A stretch of DNA of 64,000 nt, taken from Brevinematales bacterium. Its GTDB lineage: Bacteria; Spirochaetota; Brevinematia; Brevinematales; GWF1-51-8. The notes under the pieces are model-generated. The model was not told where the DNA came from. It saw only the letters and a list, made by a program, of their open reading frames with translations, and did not search any database. The stretch is taken from contig JABLXV010000017.1 of the NCBI GenBank assembly GCA_013177895.1, positions 1-64,000 on the forward strand. Direction: 5' to 3'. The first letter of the stretch is position 1; each line of letters starts with the position of its first letter. Below are positions 25,478-33,749 of the stretch, in pieces. The position numbers and the translations under genes are program-made.

Positions 25478-26790
25478 GGTTCTTTCTAAAAACGAGTGGG
25501 TAAAGATGAGAAATATGAATGGATAAAATATAATAATCCATGCAAAATAAACTATTCGAGATGGCTCTGGGGATAACCGAGCCGTACTTTGTGAAGGATA
25601 TCGATTCGACGCGGACAAGAAGAAGCTCGACATCCACATCGATTTCAGGAAAGGCGCTATGTTCACTATCACCGGAAAGAACGGCGAGGCGGTTCAGGCG
25701 AAAGCCTACGACACCGTGGATAAGACGTGGCGGCACCTGAACTTCTTCGAGCACGAATGCTATCTGCACGCGCGGGTGCCGAGGATCAAGTATGACGACG
25801 GGATCAAGCAGGTGAAGATGCCGTGGGAGGGCATGTCGAACGGCTTCACGCTACTGTTCGAGGCGCTGCTCTTGCAGTTGTGCATGGGGATGCCGGTGTA
25901 CAAGGCCTCGAAAATCACAGGCGCGTCGGACGATAAAATCTGGAAAATGCTGGAACGGTATGTTTTGGCATATCTCAAACAGAGCGATTACAGCGATGTC
26001 ACGGCGGTAGGGATCGACGAAACCTCGCAGAAGAAACATCACGATTACATCACGCTGTTCGTGGATTTGATTCGCCGGAGGACATTGTTTATCGCCGACG
26101 GCAAGGGAAGCGGGACGGTCGAGGAGTTTATCTCCATGCTGGAACAGCAGAACGGTAAGGCTGAAAATATCAGTCAGGTGAGCTGCGACATGTCGCCGGC
26201 GTTTATCAAGGGTGTGAGGGAGAATTTGCCCGAAGCCGAGGTGACATTTGACAGGTTCCATGTGATGAAGATTATCAACGATGCGGTGGATAGAGTCAGA
26301 AGGCTGGAGGTCAGGACCGATCCGAATCTGAAGGGAATGAAATATGTGTTTTTGAAAAACAATGAAAACCTGACGCCGGGCGATTTGGATAAACTCGATA
26401 AGATACGTTTTGCCGAATGCGGGAAAAAGACGTTGAAAGCGTTTCAGCTTAAAGAACTGTTCCGCGAACTTTATACGGCTGGAACCGACGAAGTGTTCGA
26501 GCGCGGATTGAAGAAATGGTATTATCTTGCGACTCACAGCAGGATCGGGGCGATTGTAGAGGCGGCTAAAACGATCAGAAGACATTGGGACGGCGTGATG
26601 AATTGGATCAAAAGTAGAATTAATAATGGGATATTGGAAGGAATTGCGTCGTTGATACAGGCGGGAAAGCGCGTGCAAGGGGTTATTCGTCACAGAAGAA
26701 CTTTAAAATTATCGCGTATTTGCTGACGGGTAAAATGGACTTTTCAAGAATCAATTCAGCTTACTTACCCACTTAATTTGCGAAAGAACC
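25478..26790 (+). mobile_element. ISL3-family insertion sequence, complete ends
   Basis: 1313 bp. Terminal inverted repeats of 26 bases: the left one at 25478-25503 and the right one at 26765-26790 agree at 21 of 26 positions (outer GGTTCTTTC and inner AGTGGGTAA identical). An 8-base direct repeat TTATTTTT flanks it exactly (25470-25477 and 26791-26798), the duplication length known for ISL3 elements. The transposase gene is in the same direction as rpsA and fills most of the element but carries two frame breaks. Confidence 0.93.
25540..26776 (+). pseudogene. ISL3-type transposase with two frameshifts
   Basis: Joined frames give an ISL3 transposase of about 410 residues. Frame 1 (from ATG 25540) reads MQNKLFEMALGITEPYFVKD. 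Near 25605 one base is missing, after which the main frame runs to about 26665, with DDE residues in VGIDETSQKKHH, SCDMSPAF and NNGILEG. Near 26665 another base is missing; the third frame adds RGYSSQKNFKIIAYLLTG and SRINSAYLPT before TAA 26774-26776. Either the copy is dead or both breaks are sequence errors. The intact ends and target duplication suggest a fairly young insertion. Confidence 0.88.
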
Positions 26791-26815
26791 TTATTTTTAA
26801 TATGAAGAGGCATAT

Positions 26816-28618
26816 ATGGAAGCGAACACGCATGACGAGATCTTTTTGCAGGCTATGGAGAAAGAACTCGTAAACGACACCGAATCCGAGGGTCCTGTTA
26901 GGAGCGGGACGGTTATATCGGTGGACAGCAATCTCGTCTTTTTAGAGATGGGGGGGAAATCCGAGGTAGTAGTACCGATGGATGAGTTCGAAACCCCGCC
27001 CGTTATCGGTTCGAAGGTCGATGTGATGATGACCGGAGACCGCCGGGAAGGAGTTCCTATCGCCTCGAAAACACGCGCGGAGAGAATGGGCGTTCTCGAC
27101 AATATTCGTGACGCTATCCGCGACGAACTGCCCGTAAAAGGTACCATTAAGGAAGTTGTTGTCCGCGACAATATCCCCAAAGGATTCACCGTCGATCTGG
27201 GCGGAGATTTAAAAGCGTTCCTTCCATTTTCCCATATAGATACCCGCAGGTATGAAAAACCCGAAAATATCATCGGGCAGAAGTTCGATTTTGTCGTGCT
27301 CGAGAAGCGCGGCAGCAGTATTATTATATCCCGCAGGGTTTATCTGCAAAAAACAGTCAAGAAGCTCTATACGAAATTTTTCGAGACCCATCAGGTCGGG
27401 GATGTTGTTAACGGGTCTGTCGAGGAAATCGACCAGAACTATATCATCCTTTCGGTAGAAGGCATTAAAGCGTTCCTGCATATATCCGATTTTTCATGGA
27501 AGTACCTCAGCGATTTTCACGGCGTGGTCAAGTTCGGCGACGAGTTCGAGGTGCAGATTATTTCGCTCGATAAGACAAAGGATTCGGTCAAGGTCGGTAA
27601 GAAGCAGCTTCTGCCGAACCCGTGGGAAAATATCGAGAACCGTTTCGCCGTCGGCGACGTGATACAGGGTAAGGTCGTGCATTTCCGTAAGGAAGGCGCG
27701 GTAGTGGAAATCGAAGAAGGTATCGAAGCGTTCCTCCATGTCTCGGAGATTTCGTGGACGCAGCGTATCCGCGACCCGAAAAAGTTCCTGAAGAAGGGCG
27801 CGATTGTCGAAGTAAAGGTAAAAAATATCGAAATAGAACGGCATAGAATGGATGTTTCCCTGCGGGAACTCCAGGCGAACCCGTGGGACGACGCCGAGGC
27901 GAACTATACCCGTGGCAAGAAACTGTCCGGGGCTGTTTCCTCAGTGCTCGATTTCGGCGTGTTCATCAAGTTTGACGACGGTATCGAGGGCATTCTCCGC
28001 AAGGAAGACGTGGATTGGATGGAGAACGAGATCGACCTCAAGGAAAGATTCAAGAAGGGCGATAAGCTCGATGTGATCGTGCTGTCGATCGAGCCCGGGA
28101 AGGAAAGGCTCCGCCTCGGTATCAAACAGCTCTCCGATAATCCGTTACAGGCCTTCTCGATGAACTATCCCAAGAACTCGGTGGTCGAAGGCACGGTGAA
28201 GGAGATACAGGAGCACGGCGTCATTGTCGCGCTGGAAAACAATCTCGAGGGCTTCATTCATATTTCCAATATAGACAAGGCCGGTGTGGATAAGATCGAG
28301 GATGCGGTGAAGGTCGGCGAACCGATTCGCGCCGCGGTTCGTTATGTCGATGTCGCGAAGGGTAAAATTGAGCTGAGCCGCAAGGACCTGATGCAGGCCG
28401 AGGAACAGCATGAGTTCCAGAAGTACATTGTCAACGAGAATCGCGGTTCGGATACCTATTCGACCTCGATGGGGTCGCTTCTTGCCGACCAGTTCAAGGG
28501 TCTGAAGATCGAACCTGAAAAGAAATCCGAGAAAGCCGAGAAATCCGAGAAAGCCGCGCCCAAGAAAACTGTCAAGAAGAAATCTAAAGATACGGAGAAT
28601 ACCGATGGCGAAGAGTAG
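26816..28618 (+). CDS. rpsA: 30S ribosomal protein S1
   Basis: 600 residues with six S1 (OB-fold) domains at roughly 28-95, 112-178, 195-262, 280-350, 367-437 and 454-524; typical cores are GSVEEIDQNYIILSVEG, FLHISDFSW and FLHVSEISW. It brings mRNA to the 30S subunit and is usually essential. A Lys/Glu/Ala-rich tail (about 555-600) is unlike E. coli S1. RBS GAGG before ATG 26816. An ISL3 element ends only 25 bases upstream and separates the gene from its likely promoter, so expression must now come through or from the IS. The end overlaps the next gene by 14 bases. Confidence 0.96.
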   Translation: MEANTHDEIFLQAMEKELVNDTESEGPVRSGTVISVDSNLVFLEMGGKSEVVVPMDEFETPPVIGSKVDVMMTGDRREGVPIASKTRAERMGVLDNIRDAIRDELPVKGTIKEVVVRDNIPKGFTVDLGGDLKAFLPFSHIDTRRYEKPENIIGQKFDFVVLEKRGSSIIISRRVYLQKTVKKLYTKFFETHQVGDVVNGSVEEIDQNYIILSVEGIKAFLHISDFSWKYLSDFHGVVKFGDEFEVQIISLDKTKDSVKVGKKQLLPNPWENIENRFAVGDVIQGKVVHFRKEGAVVEIEEGIEAFLHVSEISWTQRIRDPKKFLKKGAIVEVKVKNIEIERHRMDVSLRELQANPWDDAEANYTRGKKLSGAVSSVLDFGVFIKFDDGIEGILRKEDVDWMENEIDLKERFKKGDKLDVIVLSIEPGKERLRLGIKQLSDNPLQAFSMNYPKNSVVEGTVKEIQEHGVIVALENNLEGFIHISNIDKAGVDKIEDAVKVGEPIRAAVRYVDVAKGKIELSRKDLMQAEEQHEFQKYIVNENRGSDTYSTSMGSLLADQFKGLKIEPEKKSEKAEKSEKAAPKKTVKKKSKDTENTDGEE

Positions 28619-29405
28619 ACCTGTAGCCGGAACGAACATCCAAACGAAGACGCCATTTGAAAATATGGTCGAATTTCTCAATAAAAACAGCCGCGTTCTT
28701 TTAGTGGTTGCGGTCGGGATTATTCTGGGAAGCATCGTGCTTTTCCTCAACTATCAGAATAAGAACAACGAAGAAGGCGAAGCGACCCGCATCTACGATA
28801 TCGCGCTGAGTTCTATAGAGAACCTGAACTATGTGACAAACCAGCAGGAGCAGAACCGGATTTTCTGGACGCAGATTTCCAACATGTTTGTTATCATCCA
28901 GACCTATCCCGATACGGTCAGCGCTCTCCGCGCGAGGCTGTTTTTAGCGAATAATTATCTCGAACGGACGGTCGGCGCATCGTTGAGCGAGGCTGACCTG
29001 AATCAGGTACTGTCCGCGGCGTATACGTTATACACCGACGTGGTCGCGAAAGCGAGAACTGATTTTTACCGTGCGGCGGGGACTCTCGGTATCGCCTATT
29101 GCCACGAGATTCGTAACGATTACCGTTCCGCGATCGAGCAGTACAATCTGATCATCGAAAAATACTCGAAGGAAGGTTTTACCCCTTACGCGATGATCGC
29201 GAAGGCGCAGAACCTCGAGGCATTGAAGGATATCAACGGCGCATTGGGCGTCTACCGTGATGTGGCGGATAATTTCACCAATTCGGAGTGGCATAAATTC
29301 GCTAAGGCGAAGCTCTATTTCTATTCCAATCCCGGAACGGCGGCTCCTATACAGAATCTCCCGATGCCACAGAATTCGGGGATACAGCTTCTCCCTCCCC
29401 AGTAA
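28605..29405 (+). CDS. Membrane-anchored TPR protein (YfgM-like)
   Basis: 266 residues: a short cytosolic N-terminus, one transmembrane helix (about 32-50, LLVVAVGIILGSIVLFL) and a periplasmic-type helical domain with TPR-like repeats (ALRARLFLANNYL, RAAGTLGIAYCHEI, AIEQYNLIIEKYS, AMIAKAQNLEALKD). The layout matches YfgM/TPR-21 proteins, which work with the Sec translocon and periplasmic chaperones. Its start lies within the last codons of rpsA, so the two are coupled. The Pro/Gln-rich end (NLPMPQNSGIQLLPPQ) is odd and may be disordered. Confidence 0.8.
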   Translation: MAKSRPVAGTNIQTKTPFENMVEFLNKNSRVLLVVAVGIILGSIVLFLNYQNKNNEEGEATRIYDIALSSIENLNYVTNQQEQNRIFWTQISNMFVIIQTYPDTVSALRARLFLANNYLERTVGASLSEADLNQVLSAAYTLYTDVVAKARTDFYRAAGTLGIAYCHEIRNDYRSAIEQYNLIIEKYSKEGFTPYAMIAKAQNLEALKDINGALGVYRDVADNFTNSEWHKFAKAKLYFYSNPGTAAPIQNLPMPQNSGIQLLPPQ

Positions 29406-29442
29406 GGGTTTGTTGATAAAGGTAGAATTTGAACTGATTTCC

Positions 29443-29543
29443 GTCTCTGCGATGAGCAAGGCGAAGAAGCAGTCTTTTTAATTTATAATCTGATATTGAA
29501 ATAGATTGTTTCGCAAATCTTTGCGGATTTGCTCGCAATGACA
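29443..29543. repeat. Dispersed inverted-repeat element, copy 1
   Basis: A region with imperfect inverted ends: GAAGCAGTCT near the left is answered by AGATTGTTTCG near the middle, and GTCTCTGCGA by CTCGCAATGAC at the right. It is related to 52725-52845. Elements with a GTCATTGCGAG...GAAGCAATCT pattern are common in intergenic DNA of many bacteria. No ORF. Confidence 0.6.
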
Positions 29544-29615
29544 TTATAAGTTCGTCAGCAAGCCGGTAAGGGTAGGCCGGGAGAACCGGAAAATGAAACT
29601 TTAGATAAATAAAAT

Positions 29616-29645
29616 AAGCGGGCATCGTCCCGCTTGATTTTTTTT
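29616..29645 (+). terminator. Rho-independent terminator after the rpsA operon
   Basis: Hairpin AAGCGGG-CATCGT-CCCGCTT (29616-29635), then GATTTTTTTT. It ends transcription from rpsA and the TPR gene. The T-tract is also part of the promoter for the next gene. Confidence 0.85.
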
Positions 29646-29662
29646 AACTGCGTGCTTAATAT
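29634..29662 (+). promoter_or_regulatory. Promoter of the DUF3467-smpB pair
   Basis: TTGATT (29634-29639), 17-base spacer, TAATAT (29657-29662), 30 bases before the ATG at 29692. It overlaps the terminator at 29616-29645. Confidence 0.5.
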
Positions 29663-29691
29663 TATCGGTAACAATAAAGAGGGAGTATCAA

Positions 29692-30000
29692 ATGAATGAG
29701 AAAAACCAACCCCAGCCGCAGAATTTAAAGGTGGAAGTCCCTAACGAAGAGGGTTTTATCAAATACTCGAATTTCGTTATCGTGTCCCATTCTCCCGAAG
29801 AATTGGTCATCGATTTCGCGCGGATAATGCCCGGGCAGGAAGGGGCGAAGGTGGTCTCCCGTATCGTCATGACTCCGAAGAACGCGAAAATGTTTATGAA
29901 GGCGCTCGAGAACAATATCGAGAACTTCGAGAAGAAGTTCGGAGATATCGCGCTTCCCGATAACGTCGGGTTTAATACTCCCGGCGGCGTAATCCAGTAA
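29692..30000 (+). CDS. DUF3467 family protein
   Basis: 102 residues: KYSNFVIVSHSPEELVIDF, then MPGQEGAKVVSRIVMTP, then FMKALENNIENFEKKFG. This is the full DUF3467 pattern, a small cytosolic protein widespread in bacteria with no known role. RBS GAGGGAG. It sits 11 bases before smpB, and the pair has its own promoter. Confidence 0.85.
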   Translation: MNEKNQPQPQNLKVEVPNEEGFIKYSNFVIVSHSPEELVIDFARIMPGQEGAKVVSRIVMTPKNAKMFMKALENNIENFEKKFGDIALPDNVGFNTPGGVIQ

Positions 30001-30011
30001 CGGAAAGGAAA

Positions 30012-30479
30012 ATGGCGGAAAAAAGACCGATTACCGATCTTGCGCAGAATAAAAAGGCTTATCATGATTACGAGGTGATCGAATCGATGGAGGCCGGGAT
30101 AGAATTGCGCGGTACCGAGATCAAATCGGTGCGTTCGCGGAATGTCAACCTCAAGGACAGCTATGTGCTGATCCGCGACGGCGAGGCGCAGGCGATCAAT
30201 ATTCATATCAGCCCGTGGGGCTTCGGAAATATTTTCAATCACGACCCGACCCGCAGCCGCAGGCTTCTCCTGCATAAAAAGGAAATCCTCCGCCTCACGA
30301 ACCTCATCATGCAGCGGGGATACACACTTGTCCCGTTGAAGATATATATCAAGGGCAGGTTCGCCAAACTACAGGTGGGATTGGTTAAGGGTAAGCAGGT
30401 TCACGACAAGCGCGACGCGATCCGCGAGAAGGATATCAAGCGCGATATGGACCGGGAAATGAAAAATTACCGTGGATGA
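30012..30479 (+). CDS. smpB: tmRNA-binding protein SmpB
   Basis: 155 residues, normal length. SmpB brings tmRNA to stalled ribosomes. Seen: KKAYHDYEVIESMEAGIEL, GTEIKSVRSRNVNLKDSYV, HISPWGFGNIFNHDPTRSR, RLLLHKKEI and the basic C-terminal tail KGKQVHDKRDAIREKD that enters the ribosome. RBS GGAAAGG. No ssrA gene is visible in this window. Its stop touches the convergent gene at 30480. Confidence 0.96.
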   Translation: MAEKRPITDLAQNKKAYHDYEVIESMEAGIELRGTEIKSVRSRNVNLKDSYVLIRDGEAQAINIHISPWGFGNIFNHDPTRSRRLLLHKKEILRLTNLIMQRGYTLVPLKIYIKGRFAKLQVGLVKGKQVHDKRDAIREKDIKRDMDREMKNYRG

Positions 30480-31127
30480 TCAGTTAATTACTTTCAGATA
30501 CTCGCCCTTCATCGCGAGTATAAGAACATTCTTGTTCGATGCATAGTTGATTACCGAATCGTTATCACAGTATAAAGTACCGAACATAACCACTACATCG
30601 CGGTCGGGGAAAAATGCGTTTTTCAGGCGTTCGGCTTTTTCTATCGCGGAATCTATCGCGGAATTATTGGGCTTACTTTTCACCTCAACCGAATATACTT
30701 TATTATCACTGCCGATCAGGACCAGATCGAATTCTTCGAGATTCTTCGTACCCGGAATCCTGCGTTTCATACGCGGATAGCTTTCGTAAATTTCGACGCC
30801 GAATTTCTCCTTCAACGCATCCGGCGCGCCCGGGAGAATAATATCTTCGATAATCGTACCCAGACGATTGGCGAGTTCGCCCCATCTTTTATTGCTTTCG
30901 GTTTTAAAGTCCCGTATCTCGCCTTTAAACTCCAGCATCTCGTTCTTGAAATCGGACATCTCGTTCTTAAAGTCAGACATCTCGTTCTTAAAGTCAGACA
31001 TCTCTTCCTTAAAGTCGGACATCTCCTCTTTCAGATCGCGGATTGATTCTTCTGTCTTGATATGCTCTTCCGCGAGACGTTCCATAAGTTCCTCAAGACG
31101 GTCGATTCTCTGTTCTGCCGTTCGCAT
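30480..31127 (-). CDS. Coiled-coil protein with a PD-(D/E)XK-like domain (DUF3782-type)
   Basis: 215 residues. The N-terminal half is a long coiled coil of seven-residue units (EMSDFKN repeated), encoded by near-identical 21-base repeats. The C-terminal half has a nuclease-like core: EEFDLVLIG, then VYSVEVKSK, the D...E-x-K pattern of PD-(D/E)XK enzymes. Relatives (DUF3782 and similar) are common in cyanobacteria and spirochaetes and their role is unknown. ATG 31127 is chosen since GAGGG lies five bases upstream; the earlier ATG falls on that site. Confidence 0.8.
   Translation of the reverse strand: MRTAEQRIDRLEELMERLAEEHIKTEESIRDLKEEMSDFKEEMSDFKNEMSDFKNEMSDFKNEMLEFKGEIRDFKTESNKRWGELANRLGTIIEDIILPGAPDALKEKFGVEIYESYPRMKRRIPGTKNLEEFDLVLIGSDNKVYSVEVKSKPNNSAIDSAIEKAERLKNAFFPDRDVVVMFGTLYCDNDSVINYASNKNVLILAMKGEYLKVIN
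30920..31024 (-). repeat. Five 21-base tandem repeats within the coiled-coil gene
   Basis: Units at 30920, 30941, 30962, 30983 and 31004, each 21 bases. The third and fourth are identical and the others differ by a few bases. Each encodes one heptad (EMSDFKN type), so length changes by slippage would keep the reading frame. Confidence 0.9.
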
Positions 31128-31149
31128 ATTTACCCTCATTATAATGAAT

Positions 31150-31178
31150 AACTTAACACGCGGAATAAATTATGTCAA
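31150..31178 (-). promoter_or_regulatory. Promoter of the coiled-coil nuclease-like gene
   Basis: Minus strand: TTGACA (31173-31178), 17-base spacer, TAAGTT (31150-31155), about 20 bases before the ATG at 31127. Confidence 0.5.
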
Positions 31179-31187
31179 TAAAACAAT

Positions 31188-32906
31188 CTATACGTTCAGT
31201 TGTATCTTGTACAGTTTATCATAAATCCCCTTCTTTTCCAGCAATTCCTTATGCGTCCCGCGTTCGATAATCTTCCCGCCCTCGATTACGATAATCGTAT
31301 CGGCGTTAGCGACCGACGACAGCTTGTGCGTGATAATCAGTGTGGTCTGCTTGCCGAGGATACGTTTCATCGCCTCCGCGATCAGTTTCTCCGATTCGGC
31401 GTCGAGCGAACTGGTGGCCTCGTCGAGAATCAGTATCTTCGGCTTACGGATGATCGCGCGCGCGAGCACGATCCGCTGGCGCTGGCCGCCCGATAACGTC
31501 ATACCGCGTTCCCCGATAATCGTATCGTAGCCGGTGGGTATCTCCATAATAAAATCGTGAGCGTTCGCGATCTTCGCGGCCTCGATCACATCCTCATGGG
31601 TAGCGTCGGGGCGCGACAGCAGGATATTCTCGCTGATGGTGCCCGAGAACAGGATAGTCTCCTGAGTTACAATACTTAACTGCCGGCGGATAGTCAGGGG
31701 ATTCACCCCGGACGTGTCCTTCCCGTCGATGAGGATTTGCCCCGATGTGGGCGAGTTGAAGACCGGGATAAGCGAGATCAGGGTGGATTTTCCCGCGCCG
31801 CTCGACCCGACTACCGCGACTGTTTCGCCGGGCCTGATCTTGAGGTCGATATTATCGAGAATAATCCGTTCCGGGTCGTACCCGAACGAAAGGTTTTTCA
31901 ATTCGATAGCGCCCTCGATAATCCCCATATCCGGTTTGGCAAAATCCTCCTTCTCCTCGGAGTTGATAATCTCGAATATACGGTCGGAAGCGGGTTTCAG
32001 TTTACGCAGCACCATCGCGATATTTCCCACCTGCGAGAGCGGGAGCGAGAGTCCCAGCGCGAGCATGATAAATGTGATAATATCGCCCGATTTCGCCATA
32101 CCCGACTGGATGCCCATCGCGCCGAGTATCAGTATGATGAGGATACCGATCACCCCGAGGAATTCGAGGGTAGGGGTTCCCAACAGCCGGATACGCACTT
32201 CCTTTTTAAGGGAGTTCAGATGCGCGTCGTTGGTTTTCGCAAAACGGCGGCGTATCTCGCTCTCCACTCCGAAACCCTTGATGACCTCGATTCCGAAAAC
32301 AGTCTCCTGGATATGCGATGTGATATCGGAAATATTTTTCTGGACCTTCATACTGCGGTTTTGCACAAGCGCGCCCAGTCCCGCGATGGCGAGGCCAATC
32401 ACCGGGACAATGGAAAAGAAATAGAGCGAGATTTGCAGGTTGGTCGTCAGGAGAATGATCACTATCGCGACTACGGTGATGGGTTGGGCGATCATCTCGA
32501 CTACGATGTTCATCAGGAAGACCTCGATTACGCCGATATCGTTGAGAATACGCGAGAGTATCTCGCCGGAACGGTTCTTTTTATAGTAGGGGATAGGCAG
32601 GTCGATCAGGCGCTCGTAGATTTCCCCCCGAAGGTCATGGATGACCTTGATCGCGAGAGTGTTCGACGAAAGATACGCCAGATAGTGCGAAGCGGCCCAT
32701 AGAAACCCGAAACCGATTAAAAACGCTATTGTCGTGAAATTAATATACTCGAAATTATTTCCGATCAGGGTGTTCTGGAAGAATCCCCCCACACTGAGAA
32801 GCCCCCCGACCTGTCCGGCGGAATAGGTCATCGCGAACAGGATGGAAAAGATGAGCGAGGCCTTATAACGGAAAATATAGCTCGTGAATTTACGTTTCGG
32901 TTTCAT
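31188..32906 (-). CDS. MsbA-like ABC exporter (TMD-NBD fusion)
   Basis: 572 residues: six-helix transmembrane domain (about 1-310), with GEILSRILNDIGVIEVF and the coupling helix ETVFGIEVIKGFGVE, followed by an NBD with Walker A GSSGAGKST, LSGGQRQR, Walker B ILILDEATSSLD and H-loop IITHKLSS. It works as a homo- or heterodimer, likely flipping lipid or exporting a small molecule or peptide; MsbA-like lipid A transport is a guess from family. No partner half-transporter is adjacent. RBS GGGAGGAG nine bases before the ATG. Confidence 0.93.
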   Translation of the reverse strand: MKPKRKFTSYIFRYKASLIFSILFAMTYSAGQVGGLLSVGGFFQNTLIGNNFEYINFTTIAFLIGFGFLWAASHYLAYLSSNTLAIKVIHDLRGEIYERLIDLPIPYYKKNRSGEILSRILNDIGVIEVFLMNIVVEMIAQPITVVAIVIILLTTNLQISLYFFSIVPVIGLAIAGLGALVQNRSMKVQKNISDITSHIQETVFGIEVIKGFGVESEIRRRFAKTNDAHLNSLKKEVRIRLLGTPTLEFLGVIGILIILILGAMGIQSGMAKSGDIITFIMLALGLSLPLSQVGNIAMVLRKLKPASDRIFEIINSEEKEDFAKPDMGIIEGAIELKNLSFGYDPERIILDNIDLKIRPGETVAVVGSSGAGKSTLISLIPVFNSPTSGQILIDGKDTSGVNPLTIRRQLSIVTQETILFSGTISENILLSRPDATHEDVIEAAKIANAHDFIMEIPTGYDTIIGERGMTLSGGQRQRIVLARAIIRKPKILILDEATSSLDAESEKLIAEAMKRILGKQTTLIITHKLSSVANADTIIVIEGGKIIERGTHKELLEKKGIYDKLYKIQLNV

Positions 32907-33337
32907 GTTTATCTCCTCCCGATATTCTAAGGGCGAACGTCTAAAAAATCAACTGCTGCGCATCCTAATCCCGATATCGAGTATTTCCTAAGTAGGGGTA
33001 TATCACCCGTGATGAAGGGTAGAACCTGAATAGATGTAACACAATGACCTGCGCATCCTAATCCCTATTGCTGCGACCCCACGGAGGGGGAAGCCCCGCA
33101 GCGACATGGATGTCAAGATGCGGGGCGTGACGGCTAACCCCATTATCAGCATTGACACCTAATCAACCCTTTAGCCTGCGATGGAACACGTGCTATGTTT
33201 ATATGAAGCCGAATAGCTCGATATCGGGGCTAGTGTATTAAGTACCCGTGATGAGTGAAAGAATATCGGTCACCCCGAGCGTTTGTCCCGACTTCCCAGT
33301 CGGGATGTCGAGGGGCGAATCATAAACCATCGGTTAC
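32907..33337. other. Non-coding spacer with scattered short repeats
   Basis: No coding signal. CTGCGCATCCTAATCCC occurs twice (about 32955 and 33051), CCCGTGATGA twice (about 33007 and 33244), and there is a hairpin CCCGACT-TCCC-AGTCGGG around 33284-33301 inside a CACCCCGAG...TCGAGGGG frame. A further stem sits around 33077-33100 (CCCCACGGAGGGGG). It looks like a landing zone of degenerate intergenic repeats. Confidence 0.5.
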
Positions 33338-33690
33338 ATATCGGGGTTGATCCGCAAAATTTTACCGCTTACATCGCTCCGCAGGCTTGCGAAATATGCC
33401 GGCGGAAATACCGGTAATGGGGTTAGTGTACGCAGTACACGCAGTACACGCGGCACACGCGGCACATGCATGAGCACGGGCGATCTGCCGATAATAAGGC
33501 ATAGGTACAATATCGGGGTTGATCCGCAAAATTTTACCGCTTACATCGCTTCGCAGGCTTGCGAAATATGCCGGCGGAAATACCGGTAATGGGAATAGTG
33601 TGCGCAGCACACGCAGTACATGTATGAGCACGGGCGATCTGCCGATAATAAGGCATAGGTACAATATCGGGGTTAGTGTGCGCAGCACCA
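33338..33690. repeat. Tandem 154-172 base intergenic repeat, two and a fraction copies
   Basis: Unit A 33338-33509 (172 bases) and unit B 33510-33663 (154 bases) are nearly the same; a third start (33664-33690) lacks the middle. The 18-base length difference equals two 9-base micro-repeats: A has ACGCAGTAC twice and ACGCGGCAC twice (33430-33465), B has only two such units. Each unit begins ATATCGGGGTTGATCC, carries a TTCGCA-GGCT-TGCGAA-type hairpin and ends in GATAATAAGGCATAGG. Frames across it are not conserved. Confidence 0.85.
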
Positions 33691-33694
33691 GTAC

Positions 33695-33723
33695 TTGATT
33701 TTTATCGGATTCCATATTAAATT
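33695..33723 (+). promoter_or_regulatory. Possible promoter of the BFN-like gene
   Basis: TTGATT (33695-33700), 17-base spacer, TAAATT (33718-33723), directly after the tandem repeats and about 27 bases before the ATG at 33750. Confidence 0.45.
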
Positions 33724-33749
33724 ATTGTTGTGTATAAGGAGATTTTCGG

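Noticed and set aside
26816-26900. Alternative rpsA promoter from the rpsA leader itself
   Set aside because: Between the IS end and the ATG there are only 25 bases, too short for a -35/-10 pair outside the IS.
30920-31024. CRISPR-like short regular repeats
   Set aside because: The 21-base units are directly joined without spacers and encode heptads in frame in a real gene.
33338-33690. CRISPR array in the tandem repeat zone
   Set aside because: Units are 154-172 bases with no short repeat/unique spacer pattern, and no cas genes are near.
33347-33715. Small frames across the repeat zone on both strands
   Set aside because: They follow the repeats, carry low-complexity Thr/Arg or Ala/Cys runs and change with repeat number; no ribosome-binding site fits.
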